Shown: positions 43,665-52,390 of the stretch, piece after piece | Numbering within the stretch: the first letter of the stretch is position 1 | How the letters are laid out: each line of letters starts with the position of its first letter | Origin: Alistipes sp. | GTDB lineage: Bacteria > Bacteroidota > Bacteroidia > Bacteroidales > Rikenellaceae | Direction of reading: 5' to 3' | NCBI GenBank assembly: GCA_017403125.1 | Contig: JAFQOR010000014.1 | Location: 1 to 58,979 of the forward strand | Length of the DNA stretch: 58,979 nucleotides | The notes under the pieces: model-generated | What the model saw: only the letters and a program-made list of their open reading frames with translations | Database searches by the model: none | Told to the model about the DNA's origin: nothing | Made by a program: the position numbers and the translations under genes

Positions 43665-45671
43665 TCAGTGCCTTATTATGTTGTATTGGCGCAGGATGTC
43701 ATACGCCGCCTCGATGCCCAATTCGCCAGCCTTCGAGAGGTCAAGACACCCTTTGCGTGTATCTTTCATAAATATCTGTATCAATCCGCGGTTGTAGTAT
43801 GCTTCGCCAAGGTTGGGGTTTAGCTCTATGGCGCGTGTGTAGTCGTCGTATGCCTCGGGAAGTTTTCCGGATATTGCCATGAGGTTAGCACGATTGTAGA
43901 AAGCTTCGGCAAACTCCGGATAGAGCTTTATAGCCTTGTTTATATCCTCGATAGCCTCGTCGTAGCTGTAACTGCGCTGTCCGCCACCGTGAAGTCGCTT
44001 CGCAGGGTCAGAGTCGAGAGTGATACTTTGGTAGGAGTGGTCTATCGACGATATAAAGTCTATCATCTCGGCACGTGTAGTTGCGCGATTCAGGTATAGG
44101 AACGGATTTGCCGGGTTCAGGTGAATGGCATCGGTATAGGTGTTTACCGAATTGGTATATTGCTTAATCAAGGATTGGCTTATACCATGCTCGAACAGAC
44201 TCTCCCACGATGGCTTGGCGTTGCTATGTATCTGCTCGGCATAGCGGCGGTTGATGGCAACAAGCGTGTCGGGCGAGAGGTTGCTTGCGCGGCACGTAAG
44301 TTGCATGCGGTCGTTGCCTATGCGCTTATGGAAGTCCTTGACGCGTTGTGTGTTAAACTGCGCTATGTTATCCGACGATAGACTATCTTTGTCGATAAGC
44401 GTGAAGCGGAACATGGGGATGAGCGTCAGTGTGTTGCCACTTGTCGATGTTGCCGACGAAGCTATGCGGTCGAAGGTGCGCTCCATGAGTTTGCTCTCGA
44501 ACGATAACAGCTTGTCGAACTGCTGCGTGGTGTCGGCATATATCGAGTATGTCGAATCTTTGAGCTTCGTGCGATACTCTGCAATCTTGCGCTCGGCAAT
44601 CTTCTCATCGCTCTCGGCGCCACGTATGTCGCGTTTGTATCGGCGTAGATAGCCACGCCCCAGATAGGCATTAGCAAAGTCGGGGTAGAGCTCTATGGCG
44701 CGCGTGTAGTCCTCGATGGCGGAGTCGATATTTCCAAGACGTGTGTGGAGCATAGCTCGATTGTAGTAAAGAAGCACATTGTCGGGCGAGTAGCGTGCTA
44801 CCTTATTGAAATCCTCCAAAGCACGGTTGTAGTCGCCAATCTCGCTGCGCACAATGGCGCGATTGAAGTAGCCCAAGGCGCTTGTAGAGTCGAGGTCGAG
44901 TACCCTGCCAAAGTCGGCAATAGCCTCTACGGGGCGTCGTAGGTAGCTGTATGTCAGTGCACGATTGAAATATCCGGCTATGAATGTCGAGTCGCAACGG
45001 ATAGCCATATCAAAGTCGGTGCGGGCATCCTCGTATTGCTCCTGTTCGAGGTAGAGGGCTCCGCGACGATTGTAGGCATCGGGGTCCTCACGATTAGTGC
45101 GTATGGCGAGGTTGAAGTTCTCCATGGCGCGAAGCGTATCTTGCAGATAGAGGTAGCTTGTTCCACGGTTGATGTATGCCGGTACGTGACGCTTCTCGAA
45201 GCGTATGAACTTGTCGAAATCGGCGATGGCTGACTCGAATTGCTGATTTAATAGGCGTGTGACGCCACGGCTATAATATGGGTCCGGAAGGTCGGGACGT
45301 AGCTCGATGGTTTGCTGAAAATCGTTTAGCGCATCGTCATAATTGCCAAGACGCGAACGCGTTATAGCTCGATAGTAGTATGCTCCGGTATATACGGGGT
45401 TGAGCTCCACGGCGCGCGTAAAATCGGAGTCGGCGCCCAGCAGGTCGTCCATGTTGTACTTGGCAATGCCACGAAGGAAGTAGGCATCGAAGTCGCTATC
45501 ATCGTGGCGTATAAGCACGTTAAGTACGTCGATAGCCTCGCGGTAGTTGTTGTTTACCATGCACTGTTGCCCCACCCAATAGATGTAGTTGCGATTATAC
45601 TGCGCACAGGCCTCGGTGGCTGGTGCGAGCATCGCAATGGCGAAAAGGAGTGTGAGCAGTCGCTTTATCAT
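43665..45671 (-). CDS. TPR-repeat protein, exported
   Basis: A 668-residue protein with a signal peptide (ending ATEACAQ) and at least twelve tetratricopeptide repeats of the canonical 34-residue type, for example YYYRAITRSRLGNYDDALND and YFNRAIVRSEIGDYNRALED, often ending in Asp-Phe plus the next helix. Two runs of repeats (about 35-350 and 490-660) flank a less regular middle with a charged helix and ALTPMFRFTL-like strands. It should bind other proteins in the periplasm. It lies between era (77 bases away) and the MFS gene; partner unknown. Confidence 0.9.
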   Translation of the reverse strand: MIKRLLTLLFAIAMLAPATEACAQYNRNYIYWVGQQCMVNNNYREAIDVLNVLIRHDDSDFDAYFLRGIAKYNMDDLLGADSDFTRAVELNPVYTGAYYYRAITRSRLGNYDDALNDFQQTIELRPDLPDPYYSRGVTRLLNQQFESAIADFDKFIRFEKRHVPAYINRGTSYLYLQDTLRAMENFNLAIRTNREDPDAYNRRGALYLEQEQYEDARTDFDMAIRCDSTFIAGYFNRALTYSYLRRPVEAIADFGRVLDLDSTSALGYFNRAIVRSEIGDYNRALEDFNKVARYSPDNVLLYYNRAMLHTRLGNIDSAIEDYTRAIELYPDFANAYLGRGYLRRYKRDIRGAESDEKIAERKIAEYRTKLKDSTYSIYADTTQQFDKLLSFESKLMERTFDRIASSATSTSGNTLTLIPMFRFTLIDKDSLSSDNIAQFNTQRVKDFHKRIGNDRMQLTCRASNLSPDTLVAINRRYAEQIHSNAKPSWESLFEHGISQSLIKQYTNSVNTYTDAIHLNPANPFLYLNRATTRAEMIDFISSIDHSYQSITLDSDPAKRLHGGGQRSYSYDEAIEDINKAIKLYPEFAEAFYNRANLMAISGKLPEAYDDYTRAIELNPNLGEAYYNRGLIQIFMKDTRKGCLDLSKAGELGIEAAYDILRQYNIIRH

Positions 45672-45748
45672 TGTGCTATCAACGTCTTATTCGGGGCTCG
45701 ATGCCCGCGGCTCTGTGTGATATAACGCCTCTATTGTAATAATTATTA

Positions 45749-46633
45749 CTAATCCAACTCGTAGCCAAAGCGTTTGAGCTGGCTGTCGTTATTGCGCCAA
45801 TCCTCGTTTACCTTGACATATAGTTCGAGGAATACCCGCTTGCCCAAGAAGGCTTCGAGGTCGTGGCGCGCTGACTGACCTACACGTTTCAGCTTCTCGC
45901 CCTTGTGACCAATGACTATGCCCTTTTGGGAGTTGCGTGCTACGTATATGGTTGCCGAGATACGATCAATAGTGGGCTCCTCCTTGTATGCCTCAATTGC
46001 AATCTCGCACGAGTAGGGTATCTCCTTATCGTAGTTGAGAAGTATCTTTTCGCGGATAATCTCCGAGGCGAAGAAGCGCAAGGTCTTATCCGTTAGCGTA
46101 TCCTTCGGGTAGAAGGGCTCGCCCTCGGGTAGGCGTTCGAGGATGAGGTTGAACACACCCTCGACATTGAAATTCTCCTTTGCCGAGCAGGGGGCGATGA
46201 CTGCATTGGGGAGCATCGTCTGCCACTTCTCGACCAACACCGTAAGCTTGTCGGGAGTTGTGAGATCTACCTTGTTGATGACTACGATAGTGGGAATATC
46301 GGATAGACGCACCTTCTCGATGATGTCTGCCGAGCGGTCGCTCTCCTCGACTGTGTCGGTGACATATAGCAATACGTCGGCATCGGTTATGGCACCGCGC
46401 ACAAACTTCATCATCTTCTCTTGAAGTTTGTAGTTTGGTTTTAGAATGCCGGGGGTATCGGAATAGACAATCTGAAAGTCGTCGCCATTGACTATTCCCA
46501 TGATGCGATGACGTGTGGTCTGCGCCTTGGACGTAATTATGGAGAGCCTCTCGCCAACGAGCTGGTTCATAAGGGTCGATTTGCCGACATTCGGATTACC
46601 GATGATATTTACAAAGCCGCTACGGTGTGCCAT
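45749..46633 (-). CDS. era: GTPase Era
   Basis: A 294-residue GTPase needed for 16S rRNA processing and 30S assembly. GTP motifs are GNPNVGKST (G1), SDTPG (G3) and NKVD (G4), and the C-terminal KH domain shows RNSQKGIVIGHKGEKLKRVG. An ATG at 46639 would add two residues; I use the ATG giving MAHRSG because that is the usual family start. A full-consensus promoter lies 30 bases upstream. Confidence 0.96.
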   Translation of the reverse strand: MAHRSGFVNIIGNPNVGKSTLMNQLVGERLSIITSKAQTTRHRIMGIVNGDDFQIVYSDTPGILKPNYKLQEKMMKFVRGAITDADVLLYVTDTVEESDRSADIIEKVRLSDIPTIVVINKVDLTTPDKLTVLVEKWQTMLPNAVIAPCSAKENFNVEGVFNLILERLPEGEPFYPKDTLTDKTLRFFASEIIREKILLNYDKEIPYSCEIAIEAYKEEPTIDRISATIYVARNSQKGIVIGHKGEKLKRVGQSARHDLEAFLGKRVFLELYVKVNEDWRNNDSQLKRFGYELD

Positions 46634-46659
46634 AATCAATAAATTATACGTAATAGCGA

Positions 46660-46690
46660 CAAAGATAGCAAAAAAAACTTAAAAGAACAA
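46660..46690 (-). promoter_or_regulatory. Promoter of era
   Basis: TTG (46690-46688), 20 bases, TATCTTTG (46667-46660) on the minus strand. Confidence 0.75.
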
Positions 46691-46735
46691 AAAAGTCATG
46701 GGTAGCCATTGGAGCTATAAGCGCGTTGCATGCAA

Positions 46736-47280
46736 CAAAAAGTTAGGCGAGCATACGCCCGCCTGACCTTTGTGAATTATTCAAACGACTACCATATTTC
46801 CCCCATATCGTTCAAAGTTCTTTTTGCATCGTTATAGCCTTGTTCGGCTGCCATGCAAGGCTTGCTACAAGCCATGTCAATCTTTGCCTCTTTTGTGCGG
46901 GTATTATTTTTAATACCCGTGCAGTTGTGGGGTGCGTGGTTGTGCGTGGCGTGGAATGACAGGTAAGCATGCTTTCGTTGCGGGTTTACTTTTGCCTACC
47001 CGCATCGGAGTAGGAGTGTTTGTGGTGTGGGGGTGGTGGTGCCTTCTTCTCCTTTTTGCAGGTAGATTTTTTTTCTACCAGCATCGGAGAGTGGGTGTTT
47101 GTGGCGTGGGGAGTGGTGCCTTCTTCCTCTTTTCGCGGGTAGATTTTTTTCTACCCGTGTCATGCGAGGCTTGCTACAAGCCATGGCAATCTCTACCTCT
47201 TTTGTGCGGGTATTATTTTTAATACCCGTGCAGTTGTGGGGAGGGGTGTGGGGAGGCTGGTAGGATTCAAAAAGTTAGGC
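46736..47280. repeat. Array of five T-loop hairpins in the era-rpoD gap
   Basis: Between direct copies of CAAAAAGTTAGGC (46736-46748 and 47268-47280) lie five hairpins with T-rich loops at 46898-46919, 46980-47003, 47058-47082, 47136-47157 and 47207-47228, spaced 71-82 bases. The stems are variants of GCGGGTA/TACCCGC: CGGGTATT/AATACCCG in the first and last, GGTAGA/TCTACC in the third and fourth. About 75 bases are nearly identical between the first and last units, including a GGCTTG-CTAC-CAAGCC hairpin. The G/T-rich spacers of units two and three also match. No credible gene is present from 46634 to 47481. Confidence 0.8.
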
Positions 47281-47481
47281 TGCGACATACTTTATTGTGC
47301 ATCGCATGAGTTAATAATGCACTGCTGCTCGGATCTCTATTTCGGATGCGCGAGTAAAGCTGTTCATATTAGTATGTTATGGGTGATAGAAACTTTTTTT
47401 ACTTATTGATGAAACAAAAACAATACCTTGTGCGTATATTGTAGGAAATTGGAATAATAGTTGTAAGATTAGATAGTTTTT

Positions 47482-48342
47482 ATGCGTCAATTAAAGATTA
47501 CAAAGTCGATTACGAATCGCGAAAGCGCCTCGTTAGATAAGTACTTGCAGGAGATTGGTAAAGAGGAGCTTATATCTGTCGAGGAGGAGGTGGAACTTGC
47601 CCAGCGAATCAAGAAGGGTGACCAAGAGGCGTTGGAGAAGCTGACCAAGGCAAACCTGCGTTTCGTAGTATCGGTTGCAAAGCAGTACCAGAATCAGGGT
47701 TTGAGCCTTCCCGACCTTATCAACGAGGGTAACCTGGGTCTTATTAAGGCTGCCGAGAAGTTCGACGAGACACGTGGTTTCAAGTTCATCTCATATGCCG
47801 TATGGTGGATTCGTCAATCTATATTGCAGGCGTTGGCAGAGCAGTCGCGTATCGTGCGTCTGCCCCTCAATCAGGTGGGCTCACTGAATAAGATAAATAA
47901 GGCGTTTGCTCGTTTCGAGCAGGAGCACGAGCGCACGCCATCGGCTGAGGAGTTGGCGAACGAGTTGGAGCTCCCGCGCGAGAAGGTTACCGACACTCTG
48001 CGTGTTGCAGGACGTCATATCTCGGTTGATGCGCCCTTTGCTGATGGCGAGGATAACAGCCTGCTCGACGTGTTGGTAAACACCGATTCGCCAAATGCCG
48101 ACCGTGGACTTATAAACGAGTCGTTGGCAACGGAGGTTGAGCGCGCATTGGAGATTCTTACCGAGCGTGAGCGCGATATAATACGTTACTTCTTCGGCAT
48201 AGGTTGCTCGGAGATGACATTGGAGGAGATTGGCGAGAAGTTTGACCTTACGCGTGAGCGTGTGCGCCAGATTAAGGAGAAGGCTATACGTAAGTTACGT
48301 CAGTCATCGCGCAGCAAGCTCCTTAAATCATATCTCGGATAG
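47482..48342 (+). CDS. rpoD: RNA polymerase primary sigma factor
   Basis: A 286-residue group 1-type sigma factor, which directs RNA polymerase to housekeeping promoters. It lacks region 1.1, as usual in Bacteroidetes. Region 2 includes [31 protein letters not shown] and [19 protein letters not shown], region 3 has [12 protein letters not shown], and region 4 has [28 protein letters not shown]. This is the sigma type that reads TTTG/TAnnTTTG promoters, the form seen throughout the window. It is monocistronic with a strong terminator; the hairpin array lies upstream. Confidence 0.97.
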   Translation: MRQLKITKSITNRESASLDKYLQEIGKEELISVEEEVELAQRIKKGDQEALEKLTKANLRFVVSVAKQYQNQGLSLPDLINEGNLGLIKAAEKFDETRGFKFISYAVWWIRQSILQALAEQSRIVRLPLNQVGSLNKINKAFARFEQEHERTPSAEELANELELPREKVTDTLRVAGRHISVDAPFADGEDNSLLDVLVNTDSPNADRGLINESLATEVERALEILTERERDIIRYFFGIGCSEMTLEEIGEKFDLTRERVRQIKEKAIRKLRQSSRSKLLKSYLG

Positions 48343-48436
48343 TCATTCACTCTTTTCGTAACAAGATATTTAGGGAGGTGACTGCGGAAGAGTAGAGCGT
48401 TATTTTGGTAATGATGCAAAAAGTGGCGTTATGATT

Positions 48437-48470
48437 GGGCGAGAAGTTTATTCTTCTCGCTCTTTTTTTT
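48437..48470 (+). terminator. Terminator of rpoD
   Basis: An 8-bp GC-rich stem (GCGAGAAG/CTTCTCGC) extended by two pairs, followed by eight T at 48463-48470. Confidence 0.88.
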
Positions 48471-48533
48471 AAGTTGCGACAGAGGTGTGTGACAATGCCT
48501 GTTAGCCCTGACTGCTCAAATAGCACTAAAATA

Positions 48534-48563
48534 AACGGAGGACAGATTTTTCTGCCCTCCGTT
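48534..48563 (-). terminator. Terminator of the korAB operon
   Basis: AACGGAGG/CCTCCGTT plus inner CAGA/TCTG around a TTTT loop, 26 bases past the korB stop, followed on the minus strand by a T-rich stretch. Confidence 0.8.
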
Positions 48564-48588
48564 CTTGTTGTGTGCACCTTGTGGTGAT

Positions 48589-49620
48589 TTACTTAATCTC
48601 CCAAGTCTGACCCGAACGAAGCAGATCATCAACACACTTAATCTTGGCGTTGGCACGTACCTCCTCGACCTGTGCTGCAACCTTCACGTCATAGACATTC
48701 TCGTCATCAACGTCGCGGATAACACCCACAGCTACGGGATACTCCGGATACTTCATTGCTGCAAGCATCGAGTGGAGTGTTGTGTCGGCACACTTGGCGT
48801 CGTGTGTAAGTACATCGTCCATAGTGTAGCCGTCCTCACCTACGGTAACGACCTTCAAACGCATGTTCTCGAATACAAGACCCTTCTGCTTATCTTTGCC
48901 GAAGAGCATCTTCTCACCATGCTTCAACAAGATGGTGTTCTCCTCGCGTGTAGCCTTGTCACCAGCAAACATCGCATGAGTCTTATCGTTGAAAATCATA
49001 CAGTTTACCAATGCCTCCGTAACAGCCATGCCCTTGTGCTTTGCTGCTGCCAACAAGCAGTCCTTTGTGAGCATAACCTCCTGGTCGATGGTACGTGCGA
49101 AGAACGTACCCTTGGCACCAATAACCAACTCGCCAGGATTGAAGGGCTTCTCGACCGTACCGAAGGGTGAAGTCTTGGTAATCTTGCCCAACTTTGTGGT
49201 GGGAGAGTACTGACCCTTGGTCAAACCATAAATCTCGTTGTTGAAGAGGATGACGTTAAGGTCGATGTTACGACGAATAGCGTGGATGAAGTGGTTACCA
49301 CCGATAGCCAGCGAGTCGCCATCGCCCGTACAAACCCATACCGAAAGGTCGGGGTTTGCAGTCTTGATACCCGTAGCAATAGCGTTTGCACGACCGTGGA
49401 TGGTGTGGAAACCAAACGTCTTCATATAGTAGATGAAGCGCGACGAGCAACCGATACCCGATACGAATGTAAACTTGTTGTGAGGCTTGCCAAGTGCATC
49501 TGCCACCTCAGGCATAGCACGCTGCACAGCGTTAAGAATAGCGTGGTCGCCGCAACCCGGACACCACTTTACCTGTTGATCGCTCTTGAAATCAGCGGGT
49601 GTATATTTGAAATCTGCCAT
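48589..49620 (-). CDS. korB: 2-oxoacid:ferredoxin oxidoreductase, beta subunit
   Basis: A 343-residue thiamine-diphosphate subunit of a 2-oxoglutarate- or pyruvate-type ferredoxin oxidoreductase. The N-terminus has WCPGCGDHAILNA, a cluster/TPP-associated motif, and the TPP-Mg motif is GDGDSLAIGGNHF continuing to NNEIYGLTKGQYSPTT. It pairs with the alpha subunit encoded 24 bases upstream. The enzyme cleaves or forms a 2-oxoacid with CoA while exchanging electrons with ferredoxin. The split alpha(gamma)/beta form is typical of Kor; substrate choice is inferred. Confidence 0.93.
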   Translation of the reverse strand: MADFKYTPADFKSDQQVKWCPGCGDHAILNAVQRAMPEVADALGKPHNKFTFVSGIGCSSRFIYYMKTFGFHTIHGRANAIATGIKTANPDLSVWVCTGDGDSLAIGGNHFIHAIRRNIDLNVILFNNEIYGLTKGQYSPTTKLGKITKTSPFGTVEKPFNPGELVIGAKGTFFARTIDQEVMLTKDCLLAAAKHKGMAVTEALVNCMIFNDKTHAMFAGDKATREENTILLKHGEKMLFGKDKQKGLVFENMRLKVVTVGEDGYTMDDVLTHDAKCADTTLHSMLAAMKYPEYPVAVGVIRDVDDENVYDVKVAAQVEEVRANAKIKCVDDLLRSGQTWEIK

Positions 49621-49644
49621 AATTGCTAAACTTTTAGTGGTGTG

Positions 49645-51489
49645 TTATTTAAGCATTGACTCTACCTTCTCCTTAATCTCGATTACGGTGAAGGGCTGGC
49701 CCTCGGTCTTGCCATAAGACTCGATGACAACATCGCGGAACTGCTGACGCAAGTAACCTGCAAACTGACCCTCGTTGAGTTCGCATACAACGATGCGCTT
49801 GTAACGCTTCAAAATATCGGCTACGCCATGCTGCAACGGGTAGATGTAGTTGAAGTGTAGGTGCGCAACAGACTTGCCCTCCTCCTGCAACTGCTTAACA
49901 GCGCTGTGGAGGTGTCCGCGGGTACCACCCCAACCGACAACCAGAACCTCTGCCTCGTCTTCGCCAAATACCTCCAACTTGGGAAGCTCGTCAGCAACCA
50001 TCTCAACCTTGCGCTTACGTGTAGTAACCATCTCCTGGTGATTCTTCGGATCGTGTGAGATGCTACCCTTGATATGGTCCTTCTCCAAACCGCCAATACG
50101 GTGCTCCAAACCCTCCTTGCCGGGGAATGCCCAACCACGTGCGAGCTTCTCGTTACGAGCGTAGGGCATGAAGTCGCCCTCCGAACGAGGCTCAACAATG
50201 GGAGGTACGATAGCGGGATAGTCGCTCATCGAAGGTATGCGCCAAGGCTCCGAGCCGTTAGCGATGAAACCATCAGAGAGCAAGACTACGGGGGTCATGT
50301 GCTCCATGGCAATCTTACCTGCCATAAATGCATAGTGGAAACAGTCACTCGGTGACGATGCTGCGATAACAACCATAGGGCACTCGCCATTGCGACCATA
50401 GAGAGCCTGATTCAAGTCGCTCTGCTCTGTCTTTGTGGGAAGACCTGTCGAAGGGCCACCACGCTGAACATCTACAACGACCAAAGGAAGCTCCGCCATA
50501 ACGGCAAGACCCATAGCCTCGCTTTTGAGTGAGATACCGGGACCCGATGTGGTAGTAACGGCAAAATTGCCAGCATATGCTGCGCCGATTGAAGTACAGA
50601 TACCTGCAATCTCATCCTCGGCCTGAACAGTCTTTACGCCCAAGTCCTTACGCTTTGCCAACTCCTCCAAGATTACGGTTGCGGGAGTGATGGGGTATGA
50701 GCCACAGAAGAGCGGAAGCCCCGACTTCTCCGATGCTGCACAGAAACCCCATGCCGTAGCGGTGTTACCGTTGATTGAACGGTAGATGCCCTTATCCAAC
50801 TCGGCGGGAGCTACGGTGTAGTTGTTGGCGAACTGATGTGTGTTGGCTGCATAGTTGTAGCCGGCCTCGATGACGCGCTTGTTAGCCTCTGCTACCAAGG
50901 GATTCTTCTTTGCGAACTTCGAATCGAGGAAGTTTCTGGCATAGTCATCGGGACGATTGTACATCCAGAAACAGATGCCCAATGCGAACATGTTCTTGCA
51001 CTTTACCATAGCCTTGTTGTCCATGCCGCTATCCTTCAATGCCTCTTTGGTCATTGTGGTGATGGCGGGGATGACAACATTGTAGTCGCCAAGGTCCAGC
51101 TCTGCAATGGGATCCATAGTCTTGAAGCCAGCCTTCTTGATGTTCTCCTCGGTCATGGTGTCGCCATCGATGATGACCGTTGCCGAGGGCTTGAGCCACT
51201 TGCGGTTTGCGATAAGGGCTGCGGGGTTCATTGCTACGAGTACATCGCAGTAGTCACCGGGGTTATCAACGCGTGATGCGCCGATGTGAACCTGGAAGCC
51301 TGATACTCCTGCAACAGTGCCTTGCGGTGCGCGAATCTCGGCAGGGTAGTCGGGAAACGTTGAGATTCCGTTACCGAGCAATGCAGATGTGTCCGAGAAG
51401 AGTGTACCGGTGAGCTGCATGCCATCACCTGAATCACCTGAAAAACGGATAACAACATCCTGCAATTGCATTGCGTTTACATTGTTCAT
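49645..51489 (-). CDS. korA: 2-oxoacid:ferredoxin oxidoreductase, fused gamma-alpha subunit
   Basis: A 614-residue subunit in which the gamma domain (about 1-190, FSGDSGDGMQLTGTLFSD and FPDYPAEIRAPQGT) is fused ahead of the alpha domain (about 225-614, CGSYPITPATVILEEL). The alpha part holds AEDEIAGICTSIGAAYAG and TTSGPGISLKSEAMGLAVMAELP. It forms the catalytic complex with KorB. A Met at residue 6 is an alternative start. A -7 element is present about 90 bases upstream. Confidence 0.93.
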   Translation of the reverse strand: MNNVNAMQLQDVVIRFSGDSGDGMQLTGTLFSDTSALLGNGISTFPDYPAEIRAPQGTVAGVSGFQVHIGASRVDNPGDYCDVLVAMNPAALIANRKWLKPSATVIIDGDTMTEENIKKAGFKTMDPIAELDLGDYNVVIPAITTMTKEALKDSGMDNKAMVKCKNMFALGICFWMYNRPDDYARNFLDSKFAKKNPLVAEANKRVIEAGYNYAANTHQFANNYTVAPAELDKGIYRSINGNTATAWGFCAASEKSGLPLFCGSYPITPATVILEELAKRKDLGVKTVQAEDEIAGICTSIGAAYAGNFAVTTTSGPGISLKSEAMGLAVMAELPLVVVDVQRGGPSTGLPTKTEQSDLNQALYGRNGECPMVVIAASSPSDCFHYAFMAGKIAMEHMTPVVLLSDGFIANGSEPWRIPSMSDYPAIVPPIVEPRSEGDFMPYARNEKLARGWAFPGKEGLEHRIGGLEKDHIKGSISHDPKNHQEMVTTRKRKVEMVADELPKLEVFGEDEAEVLVVGWGGTRGHLHSAVKQLQEEGKSVAHLHFNYIYPLQHGVADILKRYKRIVVCELNEGQFAGYLRQQFRDVVIESYGKTEGQPFTVIEIKEKVESMLK

Positions 51490-51581
51490 TGTCTTGAAGT
51501 TTGTAGTTTATTTAATTAGTTTATTGTTTATTCATAACACGTAATTATGCCACTGTTTACACAGCGGGGCATAATTTCATA

Positions 51582-51589
51582 CAAATATA
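51582..51589 (-). promoter_or_regulatory. -7 element upstream of korA
   Basis: TATATTTG on the minus strand. The closest TTG lies 23 bases upstream, a little farther than usual. The leader would be about 85 bases. Confidence 0.5.
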
Positions 51590-51708
51590 GTAAAAAAAGT
51601 CGTAGGGTGTATCAAAAAATAGTAAATTATTTTTCCTTTTTGCGCTATCCATGTAACAATGTGCCCAATATCATTCGATAGTGGAGGGCAAGCGGCGATG
51701 CAGCGTAG

Positions 51709-52194
51709 CTAAAAGTTGTATCCTATGCCCGCTGCGACGATGACAGGGCTCTTGTGATTCTTGGCACTTTGCCCCATCCATTTTACCTGTGCATGTGCAT
51801 TCCAATGGCTGCTGAATTGATAGCTCGTGCCTAACCCGAGGTTTAGACCGCAAGACCATCCATAGGCATTAGCACTCTTCGAGCCTATCTCGTTTACGCT
51901 GACGCCGACTATGGGGAACACGTGCCAATAGGTGGCAATCTCCAAAGGTACTTGGAAGTCGCAATAGATATCGACACTACTTCTCTTCTTGCATATGGCG
52001 TGTACACCGGGCTCGATATTCAGCCAATCGGTAATGCAGTAGGTGCCATATACACCCACGCCAAATGCCTTTGCACGTGTATAGAAAGCTGCTCGCGTGC
52101 CGAAGCGGAAATCGCCTTTATCTTGGGCTTTGGCTTCGTTGGTGGGCACATAAAGCATGAATAGAGCAACGAGGCATAGTATAATTCGTCTCAT
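51709..52194 (-). CDS. Small outer-membrane beta-barrel protein
   Basis: A 161-residue protein with a signal peptide (MRRIILCLVALFMLYVPTNEAKAQ) and about eight alternating amphipathic strands; it ends in AAGIGYNF with the C-terminal Phe of barrel proteins. This matches the OmpA-like or OmpW-like eight-stranded barrel class in size. No close family is recognised. It has a full-consensus promoter of its own. Function unknown. Confidence 0.78.
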   Translation of the reverse strand: MRRIILCLVALFMLYVPTNEAKAQDKGDFRFGTRAAFYTRAKAFGVGVYGTYCITDWLNIEPGVHAICKKRSSVDIYCDFQVPLEIATYWHVFPIVGVSVNEIGSKSANAYGWSCGLNLGLGTSYQFSSHWNAHAQVKWMGQSAKNHKSPVIVAAGIGYNF

Positions 52195-52225
52195 GATGCT
52201 AACTTGTTTTGGGGTTTATTATCCA

Positions 52226-52255
52226 CAAATATACAAAAAAAATATTAAAACTCAA
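52226..52255 (-). promoter_or_regulatory. Promoter of the small barrel protein gene
   Basis: TTG (52255-52253), 19 bases, TATATTTG (52233-52226) on the minus strand. Confidence 0.75.
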
Positions 52256-52328
52256 TAGTGTGATTCGCTTTTAGTTGTGGCTTGTGGGTTTTGGACGAAT
52301 ATGTCTGTGTTACCTATATATGAATGAA

Positions 52329-52364
52329 GAGAGGCAACCGACTTCGTGTGAGCGGTTGCCTCTC
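52329..52364. terminator. Terminator after ppdK
   Basis: A perfect 12-bp stem (GAGAGGCAACCG with CGGTTGCCTCTC), loop of 12 bases, 27 bases past the ppdK stop. It lacks a long T-run. Confidence 0.72.
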
Positions 52365-52390
52365 GATGCTAATTTGTATGCTCTATGCTA

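Noticed and set aside
46932-47222. Open frame of 96 codons inside the era-rpoD gap
   Set aside because: It consists of the repeat units and hairpins and has low-complexity Gly/Val/Phe stretches; no start signal.
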